A stretch of DNA of 5,889 nt, taken from Acidobacteriota bacterium. Its GTDB lineage: Bacteria > Acidobacteriota > Terriglobia > Terriglobales > Acidobacteriaceae. Under the pieces are notes generated by a model, which searched no databases, was not told where the DNA came from, and saw nothing but the letters and a program-made list of their open reading frames with translations. The stretch is taken from NCBI GenBank assembly GCA_021779695.1, contig JAJYAE010000283.1, positions 1 through 5,889 on the forward strand, written 5' to 3'. The stretch's first letter is position 1, and each line of letters opens with the position of its first letter. Positions 1 to 5,889 of this stretch are shown here, piece after piece. The translations under genes and the position numbers were made by a program.

Positions 1-1
1 T

Positions 2-1273
2 GGGCAGCCGTTGTCAGAGGCGGAGTCGCGCGCGATGGTCCTGTTACGCGCGAATGTGCTGGCGAAGGGACATAGCGGCGTGCGGCCAGAGTTGCTGGAA
101 CTGCTGGTGGCTCTGCTGAACGCGGGTGTGCATCCGGTGATTCCCGAAAAGGGGTCGGTGGGCGCGAGCGGCGATCTGGCCCCGCTGGCTCATCTGGCGC
201 TGGTGGTGATTGGCGAAGGCGAGGCGTGGCTGGGCGGCGAGCGGATGCCGGGTGGTGAGGCGCTGCGGCGGGCCGGGCTGCAACCGTCGCGACTGACCGC
301 GAAAGAAGGATTGGCGCTACTGAACGGGACGCAGGCCATGACCGCGGTGGGCGCGCTGGCGACGGCCCGCGCCGTGCGGGTGACTGAGCTGGCGGATGTG
401 GCTGGCGCGATGTCGCTGGAGGCGTTGAAGGGAACGCCGGCAGCCTTTGATCCAAGGATTCATGCGGCGCGGCCTCATGCGGGACAGATTGCTGCAGCGG
501 CGCACCTGTTCAAGCTGATGGAGGGTTCGGAGATTCGTGAGTCGCACAGAATGCGTGACACGCGCGTGCAGGATGCGTATTGCCTGCGCTGCATGCCGCA
601 GGTGCATGGCGCGGTGCGCGGTGTGTTGGCGCACGTCGCGGAACTCCTTGAGACGGAGTCAGGCTCTGCGACGGACAATCCGCTGATTTTCTCAGAGCCG
701 GGCGAGGATGGGGCGGCACGCGGGGTGGTGTTGAGCGGAGGCAACTTTCATGGAGCGCCACTGGCCTATGCTGCGGACTATGCGGCTGTGGCAATGACGG
801 ACCTTGCGAGCATTGCGGAGCGGCGCATTGACCGGCTGCTGAATCCGGACATCAATGAGGGACTGCCGGCGTTTCTGGCGGCGGACCCCGGCGTGTCCTC
901 GGGCTTTATGATGGCGCAGATAGTGGCTGCAGCGCTCATCAACGAGTGCCAGGTGCTGGCGCATCCGTCGTCGACGGGCAGCATTCCGACGGACGGCGGC
1001 AAGGAGGACCACGTCTCGATGGGCATGACGGGCGCGCTGAAGCTGCGGCAGGTGGTGGAGAACGCGGAGCGGGTGCTGGCCATCGAGATGATGTGCGCAG
1101 CACAGGGGCTGGAGTGCCGCTTGCCACTGCGGCCGGGCCGCCGCGTGCAAGAGGCGCACGATGCGGTGCGGAGGGTCGTGCCGAAGCTGGAACAGGATAG
1201 GGTTCTGGCCGGGGAGATTGAGGCACTGGCCGGCGCGGTGCGGGCTGGGACCTTTGATGAACTGCGCGCGTAG
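2..1273 (+). CDS. hutH: Histidine ammonia-lyase, 5'-truncated by the window edge
   Basis: Catalyses non-oxidative deamination of L-histidine to trans-urocanate and ammonia, the first step of the Hut pathway, in the cytoplasm. The reading frame is open from base 2 and gives 423 residues; family members have about 510, so roughly 87 N-terminal residues, including the catalytic Tyr loop, lie outside the window. A TTG at base 11 is an internal Leu codon, not a start. Counting from that codon as residue 1, the Ala-Ser-Gly triad that cyclises to the MIO cofactor is at 52-54 (GASGDLAPLAH). Other family pocket residues are visible: N105 (LLNGTQ), Y190 and R193 (QDAYCLRC), F246 (GGNFHG) and E332 (KEDHVSMG). 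The EDHVSM and QGLE signatures favour HAL over plant-type PAL. The usual Gln before that Glu is Lys331 here. The frame is intact to its TAG. The next gene follows 57 bases later on the same strand. No other hut gene is visible. Confidence 0.93.
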   Translation, partial: GQPLSEAESRAMVLLRANVLAKGHSGVRPELLELLVALLNAGVHPVIPEKGSVGASGDLAPLAHLALVVIGEGEAWLGGERMPGGEALRRAGLQPSRLTAKEGLALLNGTQAMTAVGALATARAVRVTELADVAGAMSLEALKGTPAAFDPRIHAARPHAGQIAAAAHLFKLMEGSEIRESHRMRDTRVQDAYCLRCMPQVHGAVRGVLAHVAELLETESGSATDNPLIFSEPGEDGAARGVVLSGGNFHGAPLAYAADYAAVAMTDLASIAERRIDRLLNPDINEGLPAFLAADPGVSSGFMMAQIVAAALINECQVLAHPSSTGSIPTDGGKEDHVSMGMTGALKLRQVVENAERVLAIEMMCAAQGLECRLPLRPGRRVQEAHDAVRRVVPKLEQDRVLAGEIEALAGAVRAGTFDELRA

Positions 1274-1315
1274 AACCAATGAGCCGGGTCGTGCATGTAC
1301 CATGGAGGCGAACGC

Positions 1316-1321
1316 AGGAGG
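1316..1321 (+). promoter_or_regulatory. Ribosome binding site that sets a TTG start
   Basis: A perfect AGGAGG lies 9 bases upstream of the in-frame TTG at 1331. The earlier in-frame ATG at 1295 has no comparable purine tract at proper spacing. A second GGAGGCG copy at 1304-1310 duplicates the core but has no suitable start codon in this frame behind it. This favours 1331 as the real start. Confidence 0.7.
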
Positions 1322-1330
1322 CGTGCACCT

Positions 1331-2158
1331 TTGAGGCTTTATCGTACGGATCGCGGAAACTTTGTTGAGGAAGATGCGCTGCACTATCGCGTGCCGGAGT
1401 TGAGTTGGGACGAGTTGATGGGGCGCGAGGATTTGCCCGAATTTGTGGCGGGTGTGGTGGCGACTGCGCGGACGTCGAGCGAATTTCAAGAAGCCCGGAT
1501 TCTGGCGCCGATTGGGCAGCAGGAGGTATGGGCTGCGGGCGTGACTTACTATCGCAGCCGCGGCGCGCGCATGGAAGAAGCCAAGGATGCAGGAGGGGGT
1601 GACTTTTATGATCGCGTGTACTCGGCGGAGAGACCGGAGCTGTTTTTCAAGTCGACGGCGAGCCGAACGGTAGGACCGGACCAGAAAGTCCGCATCCGGC
1701 ATGACGCGCGGTGGTCAGTCCCCGAGCCGGAACTGACGCTGCTGGTGAGCCCGGCGGGGCGCATTACGGGATACACGATTGGCAATGACATGAGCTCGCG
1801 CGACATTGAGGGCGAGAACCCTTTGTATCTGCCGCAGGCAAAAGTCTACAGTGGGAGCTGTGCGCTGGGACCGTGCATTCTTCTGGCCACCATTCCGCTG
1901 CCCCACGCGACAGAGATTATGCTGGAGATCTTCCGCCGCGGCATGGTGGAGTTCTCCGGGTGTGTCGCACTGACAGAGCTGAAGCGCGATCCGCGGGTCC
2001 TGGTTGATTATCTGCGCCGCGAGAACTCGTTCCCTCACGGATGCTTTTTGATGACAGGCACGGGCATCGTGCCGCCGAGCGAGTTTACACTTGCACTTGG
2101 CGACCGTGTCCGGATTACGATTCAACCGATTGGCGTGCTTGAAAACGAAGTCGCCTGA
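1331..2158 (+). CDS. FAH-family 2-keto-3-deoxy-sugar-acid dehydratase-like protein
   Basis: Fumarylacetoacetate-hydrolase superfamily protein of 275 residues from the TTG start at 1331 (287 if the ATG at 1295 were used). It resembles, from memory, the archaeal 2-keto-3-deoxy-D-arabinonate dehydratase (KdaD). That enzyme removes water to give 2-oxoglutarate semialdehyde in oxidative pentose breakdown. Motifs: [12 protein letters not shown] at 67-78, the [15 protein letters not shown] block at 93-107 with E103, the metal-ligand pair E132/E134 in PEPEL, D153 in [17 protein letters not shown] with K171 as the likely active-site lysine, and GTGIVP near 243. These are the Mg2+ and catalytic positions of the superfamily, and all are present. 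The TTG is chosen because of the well-spaced AGGAGG and because the protein then begins with a short MRLYR strand, as expected for the family. Exact substrate (arabinonate, xylonate or another 3-deoxy-2-keto acid) cannot be read from sequence. Fumarylacetoacetase itself is less likely because of the overall pattern. It lies in the same direction as hutH, and the two may be co-transcribed. Confidence 0.82.
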   Translation: MRLYRTDRGNFVEEDALHYRVPELSWDELMGREDLPEFVAGVVATARTSSEFQEARILAPIGQQEVWAAGVTYYRSRGARMEEAKDAGGGDFYDRVYSAERPELFFKSTASRTVGPDQKVRIRHDARWSVPEPELTLLVSPAGRITGYTIGNDMSSRDIEGENPLYLPQAKVYSGSCALGPCILLATIPLPHATEIMLEIFRRGMVEFSGCVALTELKRDPRVLVDYLRRENSFPHGCFLMTGTGIVPPSEFTLALGDRVRITIQPIGVLENEVA

Positions 2159-2179
2159 CTAGGCAGCTTGCCATCAGGC
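2153..2179. terminator. Imperfect hairpin shared by two convergent genes (possible bidirectional terminator)
   Basis: GCCTGA at 2153-2158 pairs perfectly with TCAGGC at 2174-2179. Inside, GGCA at 2162-2165 pairs with TGCC at 2169-2172 around a GCT loop, with a 3-base/1-base asymmetric internal loop between the stems. The TGA stops of both converging genes lie in the outer stem, one on each strand. No T-tract follows on the plus strand; a modest TTTT occurs about 8 bases after the stem on the minus strand. It is therefore not a canonical intrinsic terminator, and the pairing is weak enough to be chance. Confidence 0.3.
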
Positions 2180-2848
2180 CAAATGCTTGCGCAGGAATGC
2201 GAGTGCCTGGATCCGTGCGGCTGCGGCAGACTCGGCGTGGTAGCTGGAGCGCATGTCGCAGTTGAAGGCGTGGCCCGCGTTCTCATACCAGTGAATCTCA
2301 ACTTCGGGATGCGCGCTGCCGACCTTGGTCACTTGTTCGGCCGGGATGTGCGTGTCAAGACGGCCGAAGTGAAGCTGCACGGGGGCCTGCGGAGTTTCGT
2401 GGGCGAAGTTGCCGATACCGCCGGCGTAATACCCCACAGCGGCATCAGGGTGCAGACGCGTGGCGGAGAGCCAAGTGATGAGTCCACCCCAGCAGTAGCC
2501 GATGACACCGGCTTTCTTGCCCGTAGCCTGGCGCACAAAGGCGAGCGCGGCGGCCACGTCTTCGATGGCATTCGACGGGTTCATCTGCTTCAGGCAGGCC
2601 ATTGCGCGGTCGCGATCTGCGCCTTCATAGCCGAGCTGAATGCTTTTATCGATGCGGTCAAAGAGTGCAGGGGCGACGGCGAGGAAGCCATCTTTGGCGA
2701 AACCGTTCGCGACGGAACGAATGTGTTCGTTCACTCCGAAAATTTCCTGCAGGACGACGAGACCGGCGACGGGCGGGTCGGTGGGACGTGCGACGTAGAG
2801 ATCGAGGTTGTGTCCGTCTTCTGCCTGAACTGTAGTCCACTCTGTCAT
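2174..2848 (-). CDS. Dienelactone hydrolase family protein
   Basis: Cytoplasmic alpha/beta hydrolase of 224 residues, close to the usual length of dienelactone hydrolases (about 230-240). Characterised members open the lactone ring of dienelactone to maleylacetate in chlorocatechol breakdown, but most genomic copies have unknown substrates. The complete DLH active site is visible: C119 in GYCWGG as nucleophile, D165 in FGRLDTHIP, H193 in ENAGHAF, and E35 in LQEIFGVN, the glutamate that holds the cysteine in its resting state. A Cys nucleophile in place of Ser separates it from common esterases. There is no signal peptide. The start at 2848 is backed by AGGAGA (plus-strand 2854-2859) five bases upstream. 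It follows the large secreted protein gene by 38 bases on the same strand, so it is probably the last gene of that transcript. No chlorocatechol genes are nearby, so a role on a sugar lactone or other ester is possible but unproven; the symbol clcD is not warranted. Confidence 0.9.
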   Translation of the reverse strand: MTEWTTVQAEDGHNLDLYVARPTDPPVAGLVVLQEIFGVNEHIRSVANGFAKDGFLAVAPALFDRIDKSIQLGYEGADRDRAMACLKQMNPSNAIEDVAAALAFVRQATGKKAGVIGYCWGGLITWLSATRLHPDAAVGYYAGGIGNFAHETPQAPVQLHFGRLDTHIPAEQVTKVGSAHPEVEIHWYENAGHAFNCDMRSSYHAESAAAARIQALAFLRKHLA

Positions 2849-2886
2849 GATGTTCTCCTGATGAGACTCTGTGGTCGTTGTCTGAG

Positions 2887-5049
2887 TTACTGGGCGTCAC
2901 GCACGCAGCGGAAGCCGATGCCGCCGGAGCGGTCGTAGCTGGGCGCCATGAGCAGCAGCTTGCTGTGCTCATGATTGCCGAATGCCGGAGGGAAGTACCA
3001 GATGGAGCCCTGCGGCTGGTAGTACTCGCCGCCGCGAAGGATGGCAGTGCGGGTATGCTCATCGGTGAATTCCTCGGTCCACTGCCAGACGTTGCCGACC
3101 ATATCCATGACGCCGTAGGGACTGGCGCCCTGCGGGTGTGCATCAACTGGGTCGGGTCCACGCATGGTGCGACCTTTATCGGGAAATGGGACGTTGACGG
3201 GCTGCCACTGGTTGCCCCAGGGATATTCGCGTCCGTCGGTGCTTTCGGCGGCCATCTGCCACTCCCACTCGTGGGGCAGGCGCTTGCCGGCCCACTTGGC
3301 GTACGCGCGCGCATCTTCGATTGAAACCCATGTCACCGGACGGTCGGCCCAGCCTTCTGGATAAGTGCTGTTTTGCCAATCCCGCAGGAAATTGCCCACG
3401 TCTGCGGGCTTGTAGTGGGTGGCGTCAAGGAACTGCTTGAACTGCGCGTTGGTCACCGGATACTTGTCGATGAAGAATGGCTTGATCAACATGCGATGCT
3501 CGTGGAAGCGCCGGGGGGAGTCTTCCCACGAATACTGGACATCGACACCGGGATCGTCGCCGCCTTCAATCTCAGTGCCCTGCACGCGGAAATCGAATTC
3601 ACCGCCTGGAATGCGAATCATGCCAGACGGCTCTTCGGCAGCGGGTGTGGTTGCGGGAATCTCAACCATCTGTTGCGGGAGAACGGTCCACTGATGCGAG
3701 AAGCTGGCGAGGGGCTTTGCGGTCATCGATGCCATGGCTTGCAGCAGAGACTTGATGGCAGCACTGGGACCGCCGGGCGTCGCGAGGATGGCACCGTATC
3801 CGTGTGCCTCCATGGGGAAGCTGAGAGTGTTGTGCGTGCCACGCACAAGCGGCTTCAGCTCGACTCCGTGATAGAGGTCGAAGTAACGCATGCCCGGAAA
3901 GGCAGGGACGTCCATCTGCGGTCCGTCGGCGTCGTAGCCGGTTCGGTTGACGATGGTCCAGACAGTCTCCTGCCCGAGCGGCCAGCGGCTAGCGTAGATG
4001 CCGTAGTTGTGCATGGGGTAGAGCGGCTCCCACGCGGGGCTGATGAGGAACGGCGCGATGGCGCGCTCGATGGTGGCGACGCGGCGCGTGGCTTCGGCGT
4101 CGCGGGGTGTGATGCCATTCCAAATGCCCCAGATATTCTCCCAGCTTTCCCAACCGACCCCGTTGTAAAAGGCATACTGCAGGTCATCGGTCTTGTCGGT
4201 GTTCCAGCGGTCGCTGATGTTGACCATATGGCGTGTCTCAAGCCACTTGAAGCGGTCCACCATTGGGATGAAGGGGAAATTGTACTGGCCCCACGTCATC
4301 ACATTCCATGCGAGGGCTTCATCGCTGGGGCTGTCCTCCGGCTCAAAGGCGAGCGGGTGGTCGATCTTCTCGGCAGCCAGTGAAAACTCGAGCGGCACGC
4401 CGTCCTGCGTGTCGCCGTTGACGCCATCGGCGCCGATCTCCTTCATGAGTGCTGCGAGTGCCTGGGGCCACGGCTTGTCGGGCTTGTCGGTGCCCTCGTC
4501 CCACATCATCATGGGAAAGAGGACGCGAACGCCGCGGCGATGGAAGTCAGCAACCATCTGGCGGACACCCGCGATGCCGCCGGGCATGGACTCGACCATC
4601 TCAAGTTGATTTCGATTGTCGACGCCCATGTTGGGGTAGGTGGCCCAGACGAGTACGGCATCGATGCCGCCGTAGCGTTTCTCAAGATCGTCGAGATAAC
4701 GGTCCACGGTGTAACGGCGAGCGACTGGGTCATAGAAGTAGCGGTCGTGCACCATCATCTGTGGCTGGATAAAGCTGCTGTGCGTCCATTGCAGGGCGGG
4801 CATCTGGTAGCGCGTGGGATCAAAGGCGACACGAATGCGACGCTCGGCGCGCCAGTGCTGGATGTCAGCGAGCCAGTGCTGGTGGATGTTCGGTGGACAA
4901 ATGACGGCGGGGCCTTCCCATGCGTGATGCAGGTCCATGCAATGCGGCGGCGGGATCTGTTGTCCCTCGGCATGGTAGGCCGTGTCCTGGGCGCGCGCGA
5001 GGGCGGGGAATGCAAGAACAAGCAGGATGGCGGCGAGGAAGCGAGGCAT
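2887..5049 (-). CDS. Secreted glycoside-hydrolase-like protein fused to a cysteine-less FGE/SUMF1-type domain
   Basis: A 720-residue exported protein. Residues 1-20 form a Sec signal peptide (MPRFLAAILLVLAFPALARA) with an ARA|Q cleavage site. Residues about 70-345 resemble a glycoside-hydrolase TIM barrel: a strand-like DAVLVWATYPNMG near 130-142, RGVRVLFPMMMWDEG at 172-186, GADGVNGDTQDGVP at 206-219 and GWESWENIWGIWNGITPR at 299-316. Acidic candidates are D184/E185, D213/D216 and E301/E304. Residues about 357-425 look like the beta-sandwich that follows such barrels (WTIVNRT, YFDLYHGVEL, HGYGAILATP). After a linker rich in Ala, Pro and Thr, residues about 477-717 are an FGE-sulfatase domain: MIRIPGGEF, FFIDKYPVTNAQF, PVTWVSIEDARAYAKWAGKRLP, YGVMDMVGNVWQW, RGGEYY and GIGFRC. 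Real FGEs carry two copper-binding cysteines after the RGG motif; here those positions are Q678 and I683, so formylglycine formation is unlikely. C37 and C51 could form a disulfide. Start 5049 is supported by GGAGA 8 bases upstream and by the signal peptide; extending upstream would run into rbsK. Hydrolase family and substrate are not recognised. Confidence 0.85.
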   Translation of the reverse strand: MPRFLAAILLVLAFPALARAQDTAYHAEGQQIPPPHCMDLHHAWEGPAVICPPNIHQHWLADIQHWRAERRIRVAFDPTRYQMPALQWTHSSFIQPQMMVHDRYFYDPVARRYTVDRYLDDLEKRYGGIDAVLVWATYPNMGVDNRNQLEMVESMPGGIAGVRQMVADFHRRGVRVLFPMMMWDEGTDKPDKPWPQALAALMKEIGADGVNGDTQDGVPLEFSLAAEKIDHPLAFEPEDSPSDEALAWNVMTWGQYNFPFIPMVDRFKWLETRHMVNISDRWNTDKTDDLQYAFYNGVGWESWENIWGIWNGITPRDAEATRRVATIERAIAPFLISPAWEPLYPMHNYGIYASRWPLGQETVWTIVNRTGYDADGPQMDVPAFPGMRYFDLYHGVELKPLVRGTHNTLSFPMEAHGYGAILATPGGPSAAIKSLLQAMASMTAKPLASFSHQWTVLPQQMVEIPATTPAAEEPSGMIRIPGGEFDFRVQGTEIEGGDDPGVDVQYSWEDSPRRFHEHRMLIKPFFIDKYPVTNAQFKQFLDATHYKPADVGNFLRDWQNSTYPEGWADRPVTWVSIEDARAYAKWAGKRLPHEWEWQMAAESTDGREYPWGNQWQPVNVPFPDKGRTMRGPDPVDAHPQGASPYGVMDMVGNVWQWTEEFTDEHTRTAILRGGEYYQPQGSIWYFPPAFGNHEHSKLLLMAPSYDRSGGIGFRCVRDAQ

Positions 5050-5057
5050 GCAATGCG

Positions 5058-5062
5058 TCTCC
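5058..5062 (-). promoter_or_regulatory. Ribosome binding site for the secreted fusion protein
   Basis: On the minus strand this reads GGAGA, 8 bases before the ATG at 5049. It supports that start over the 50-codon upstream extension of the same frame (to 5199), which would overlap the end of rbsK and bury the signal peptide inside the protein. Confidence 0.6.
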
Positions 5063-5098
5063 GTGTAGCGAGTCTCTCGTAGAGTAGCGCGTCGTCGA

Positions 5099-5889
5099 TC
5101 AGGGGTTGGCAGCGAGCAATGCGTCCACCTCAGCGCGCGACGGCATGGACGACTGAGCGCCGCGGCGCGTGACGGAGATGGCTGCGGCGGCTGAAGCAAA
5201 GCGGGCGGCCTGGACGGGATCCTTTTCCTCTAACAGCGCAACGGCAAAGGCCCCGTTGAAGCAATCGCCTGCGGCGACCGTGTCGATGGCATGCACGGGG
5301 AAAGGCTGGATCCATGCGGATTCCCCGGAGGCGGCAGCGATATATGCGCCTTCAGAACCGCGCTTGAGGACAACGCCGCGCAGGCCGAGCGCGAGAAGCT
5401 TGCGTGCGGATTCTTCGGCTGGAAGGCCTGAGCCGGCGTAGAATGCGGCCTCGGTTTCGTTTGGCGTGCACCATGCGATGAGGGGCCATGCGGCATGAGG
5501 CAACGGAGCCGCGGGAGCGGGGTCAAGCATGACCGGCACGCCGAGTTCGGCGCAGAGCGTGAAGGTGCGATCGATGGTCGCCATGGGCAGTTCAAGCTGG
5601 CAAAGGACCATACCCGCAGATTCGAGGAGCGCTCGGTGTTGGTCAATGCTTGCGGCATCGACTTTTGCGTTGGCTCCGGGGACGACGACGATAGAGTTCT
5701 CGCCGTTGTCTGCGACGGCGATGGGGGCGACGCCCGAGGGTCCGCTGACGTGCTGAATGGGAGAGATGTCTACTCCTGCGGATTGCAGATTGTTCAGTAA
5801 GGCAGTCGCGAAGACGTCGTCGCCTACCGCGCCGATCATGGCGACTGGATAGCCAAGGCGGGCGACGGCGACGGCCTGGTTGGCGCCCT
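5099..5889 (-). CDS. rbsK: Ribokinase (PfkB family), 5' end outside the window
   Basis: Phosphorylates D-ribose (or a related sugar) with ATP to the 5-phosphate, feeding the pentose phosphate pathway; cytoplasmic. About 262 residues are visible against roughly 300-310 in the family, so about 40 N-terminal residues, including the first part of the GGKGANQA motif, are missing. The fragment opens with GANQAVAVARLGYPVAMIGAVGDD, a sugar-binding segment typical of ribokinases. Counting from the Met at 5839, the NxxE motif that helps bind Mg2+-phosphate is N127-E130 (TPNETE), and the PfkB signature is DTVAAGDCFNGA at 186-197 with catalytic base D192. The common DTxGAGD reads DTVAAGD, as in many RbsK proteins. 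The C-terminal RRGAQSSMPSR also fits. The Met at 5839 is internal, because the coding frame with a conserved motif continues to the window edge. The fusion protein gene starts 49 bases after its TGA, so both probably share an upstream promoter. Other PfkB sugar kinases (fructokinase, KDG kinase) fit less well. Confidence 0.88.
   Translation of the reverse strand, partial: GANQAVAVARLGYPVAMIGAVGDDVFATALLNNLQSAGVDISPIQHVSGPSGVAPIAVADNGENSIVVVPGANAKVDAASIDQHRALLESAGMVLCQLELPMATIDRTFTLCAELGVPVMLDPAPAAPLPHAAWPLIAWCTPNETEAAFYAGSGLPAEESARKLLALGLRGVVLKRGSEGAYIAAASGESAWIQPFPVHAIDTVAAGDCFNGAFAVALLEEKDPVQAARFASAAAAISVTRRGAQSSMPSRAEVDALLAANP

Noticed and set aside
1291..1328. GTGCA/TGCAC inverted repeat in the hutH/FAH spacer
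   Set aside because: Five base pairs across a 28-base loop is too weak to support a regulatory structure.
692..1702. Minus-strand open frame of 336 codons crossing the hutH/FAH junction
   Set aside because: It lies opposite two well-supported genes, its translation is rich in Arg, His and Pro with no recognisable motif, and GC-rich DNA often leaves such antisense frames open.
2168..2938. Plus-strand open frame of 256 codons opposite the dienelactone hydrolase
   Set aside because: The minus strand encodes a full DLH with all active-site residues and a good ribosome binding site; the plus-strand translation resembles nothing.
3373..4383. Plus-strand open frame of 336 codons inside the secreted fusion gene
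   Set aside because: It is antisense to strongly conserved coding sequence and shows no family motif.
5065..5089. Short repeats and hairpins in the rbsK/fusion-gene spacer (GTAGCG twice; CGAG-TCT-CTCG; CTCT-CGT-AGAG)
   Set aside because: The stems are only 4 base pairs and mutually exclusive, and the repeat is 6 bases; this is within chance for such sequence, and no T-tract or promoter is seen.
5050..5199. N-terminal extension of the secreted protein by 50 codons
   Set aside because: It overlaps the rbsK 3' end by about 100 bases, is Arg/Pro-rich, and would place the signal peptide in the interior; the ATG at 5049 has its own ribosome binding site.

Overview
This 5.9 kb window is ordinary bacterial DNA of high GC. 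It is densely coded, with spacers of 15 to 57 bases, and holds five genes in two convergent blocks. I see no RNA gene, insertion sequence, CRISPR array or origin. The gene content fits a heterotrophic Gram-negative soil bacterium: a histidine ammonia-lyase, an FAH-family sugar-acid dehydratase, a secreted two-domain carbohydrate-type protein, a dienelactone hydrolase and a ribokinase. Acidobacteriota is my best guess, but it rests on recalled resemblance of the protein set and is not proven by the sequence.

Plus strand, 1-2158: a histidine ammonia-lyase (hutH) enters cut at its 5' end. After 57 bases it is followed by an FAH-superfamily protein that closely resembles archaeal 2-keto-3-deoxy-arabinonate dehydratase. 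The second gene probably starts at a TTG codon behind a perfect AGGAGG.

Minus strand, 5889-2174: a ribokinase (rbsK, 5' end outside the window), a secreted 720-residue protein and a dienelactone hydrolase lie in one direction with gaps of 49 and 38 bases. They are probably co-transcribed, with the promoter beyond the right edge. The two blocks converge at about 2159-2173, where a short imperfect hairpin includes both stop codons.

The most unusual item is the 720-residue secreted protein. Its N-terminal part looks like a glycoside-hydrolase-type barrel followed by a beta-sandwich. Its C-terminal part is a formylglycine-generating-enzyme (FGE/SUMF1-type) fold that lacks the copper-binding cysteine pair of real FGEs. 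With ribokinase upstream and a keto-sugar-acid dehydratase in the facing block, the region looks like part of a carbohydrate-use neighbourhood. That link is inference; no transporter, regulator or sulfatase is visible.
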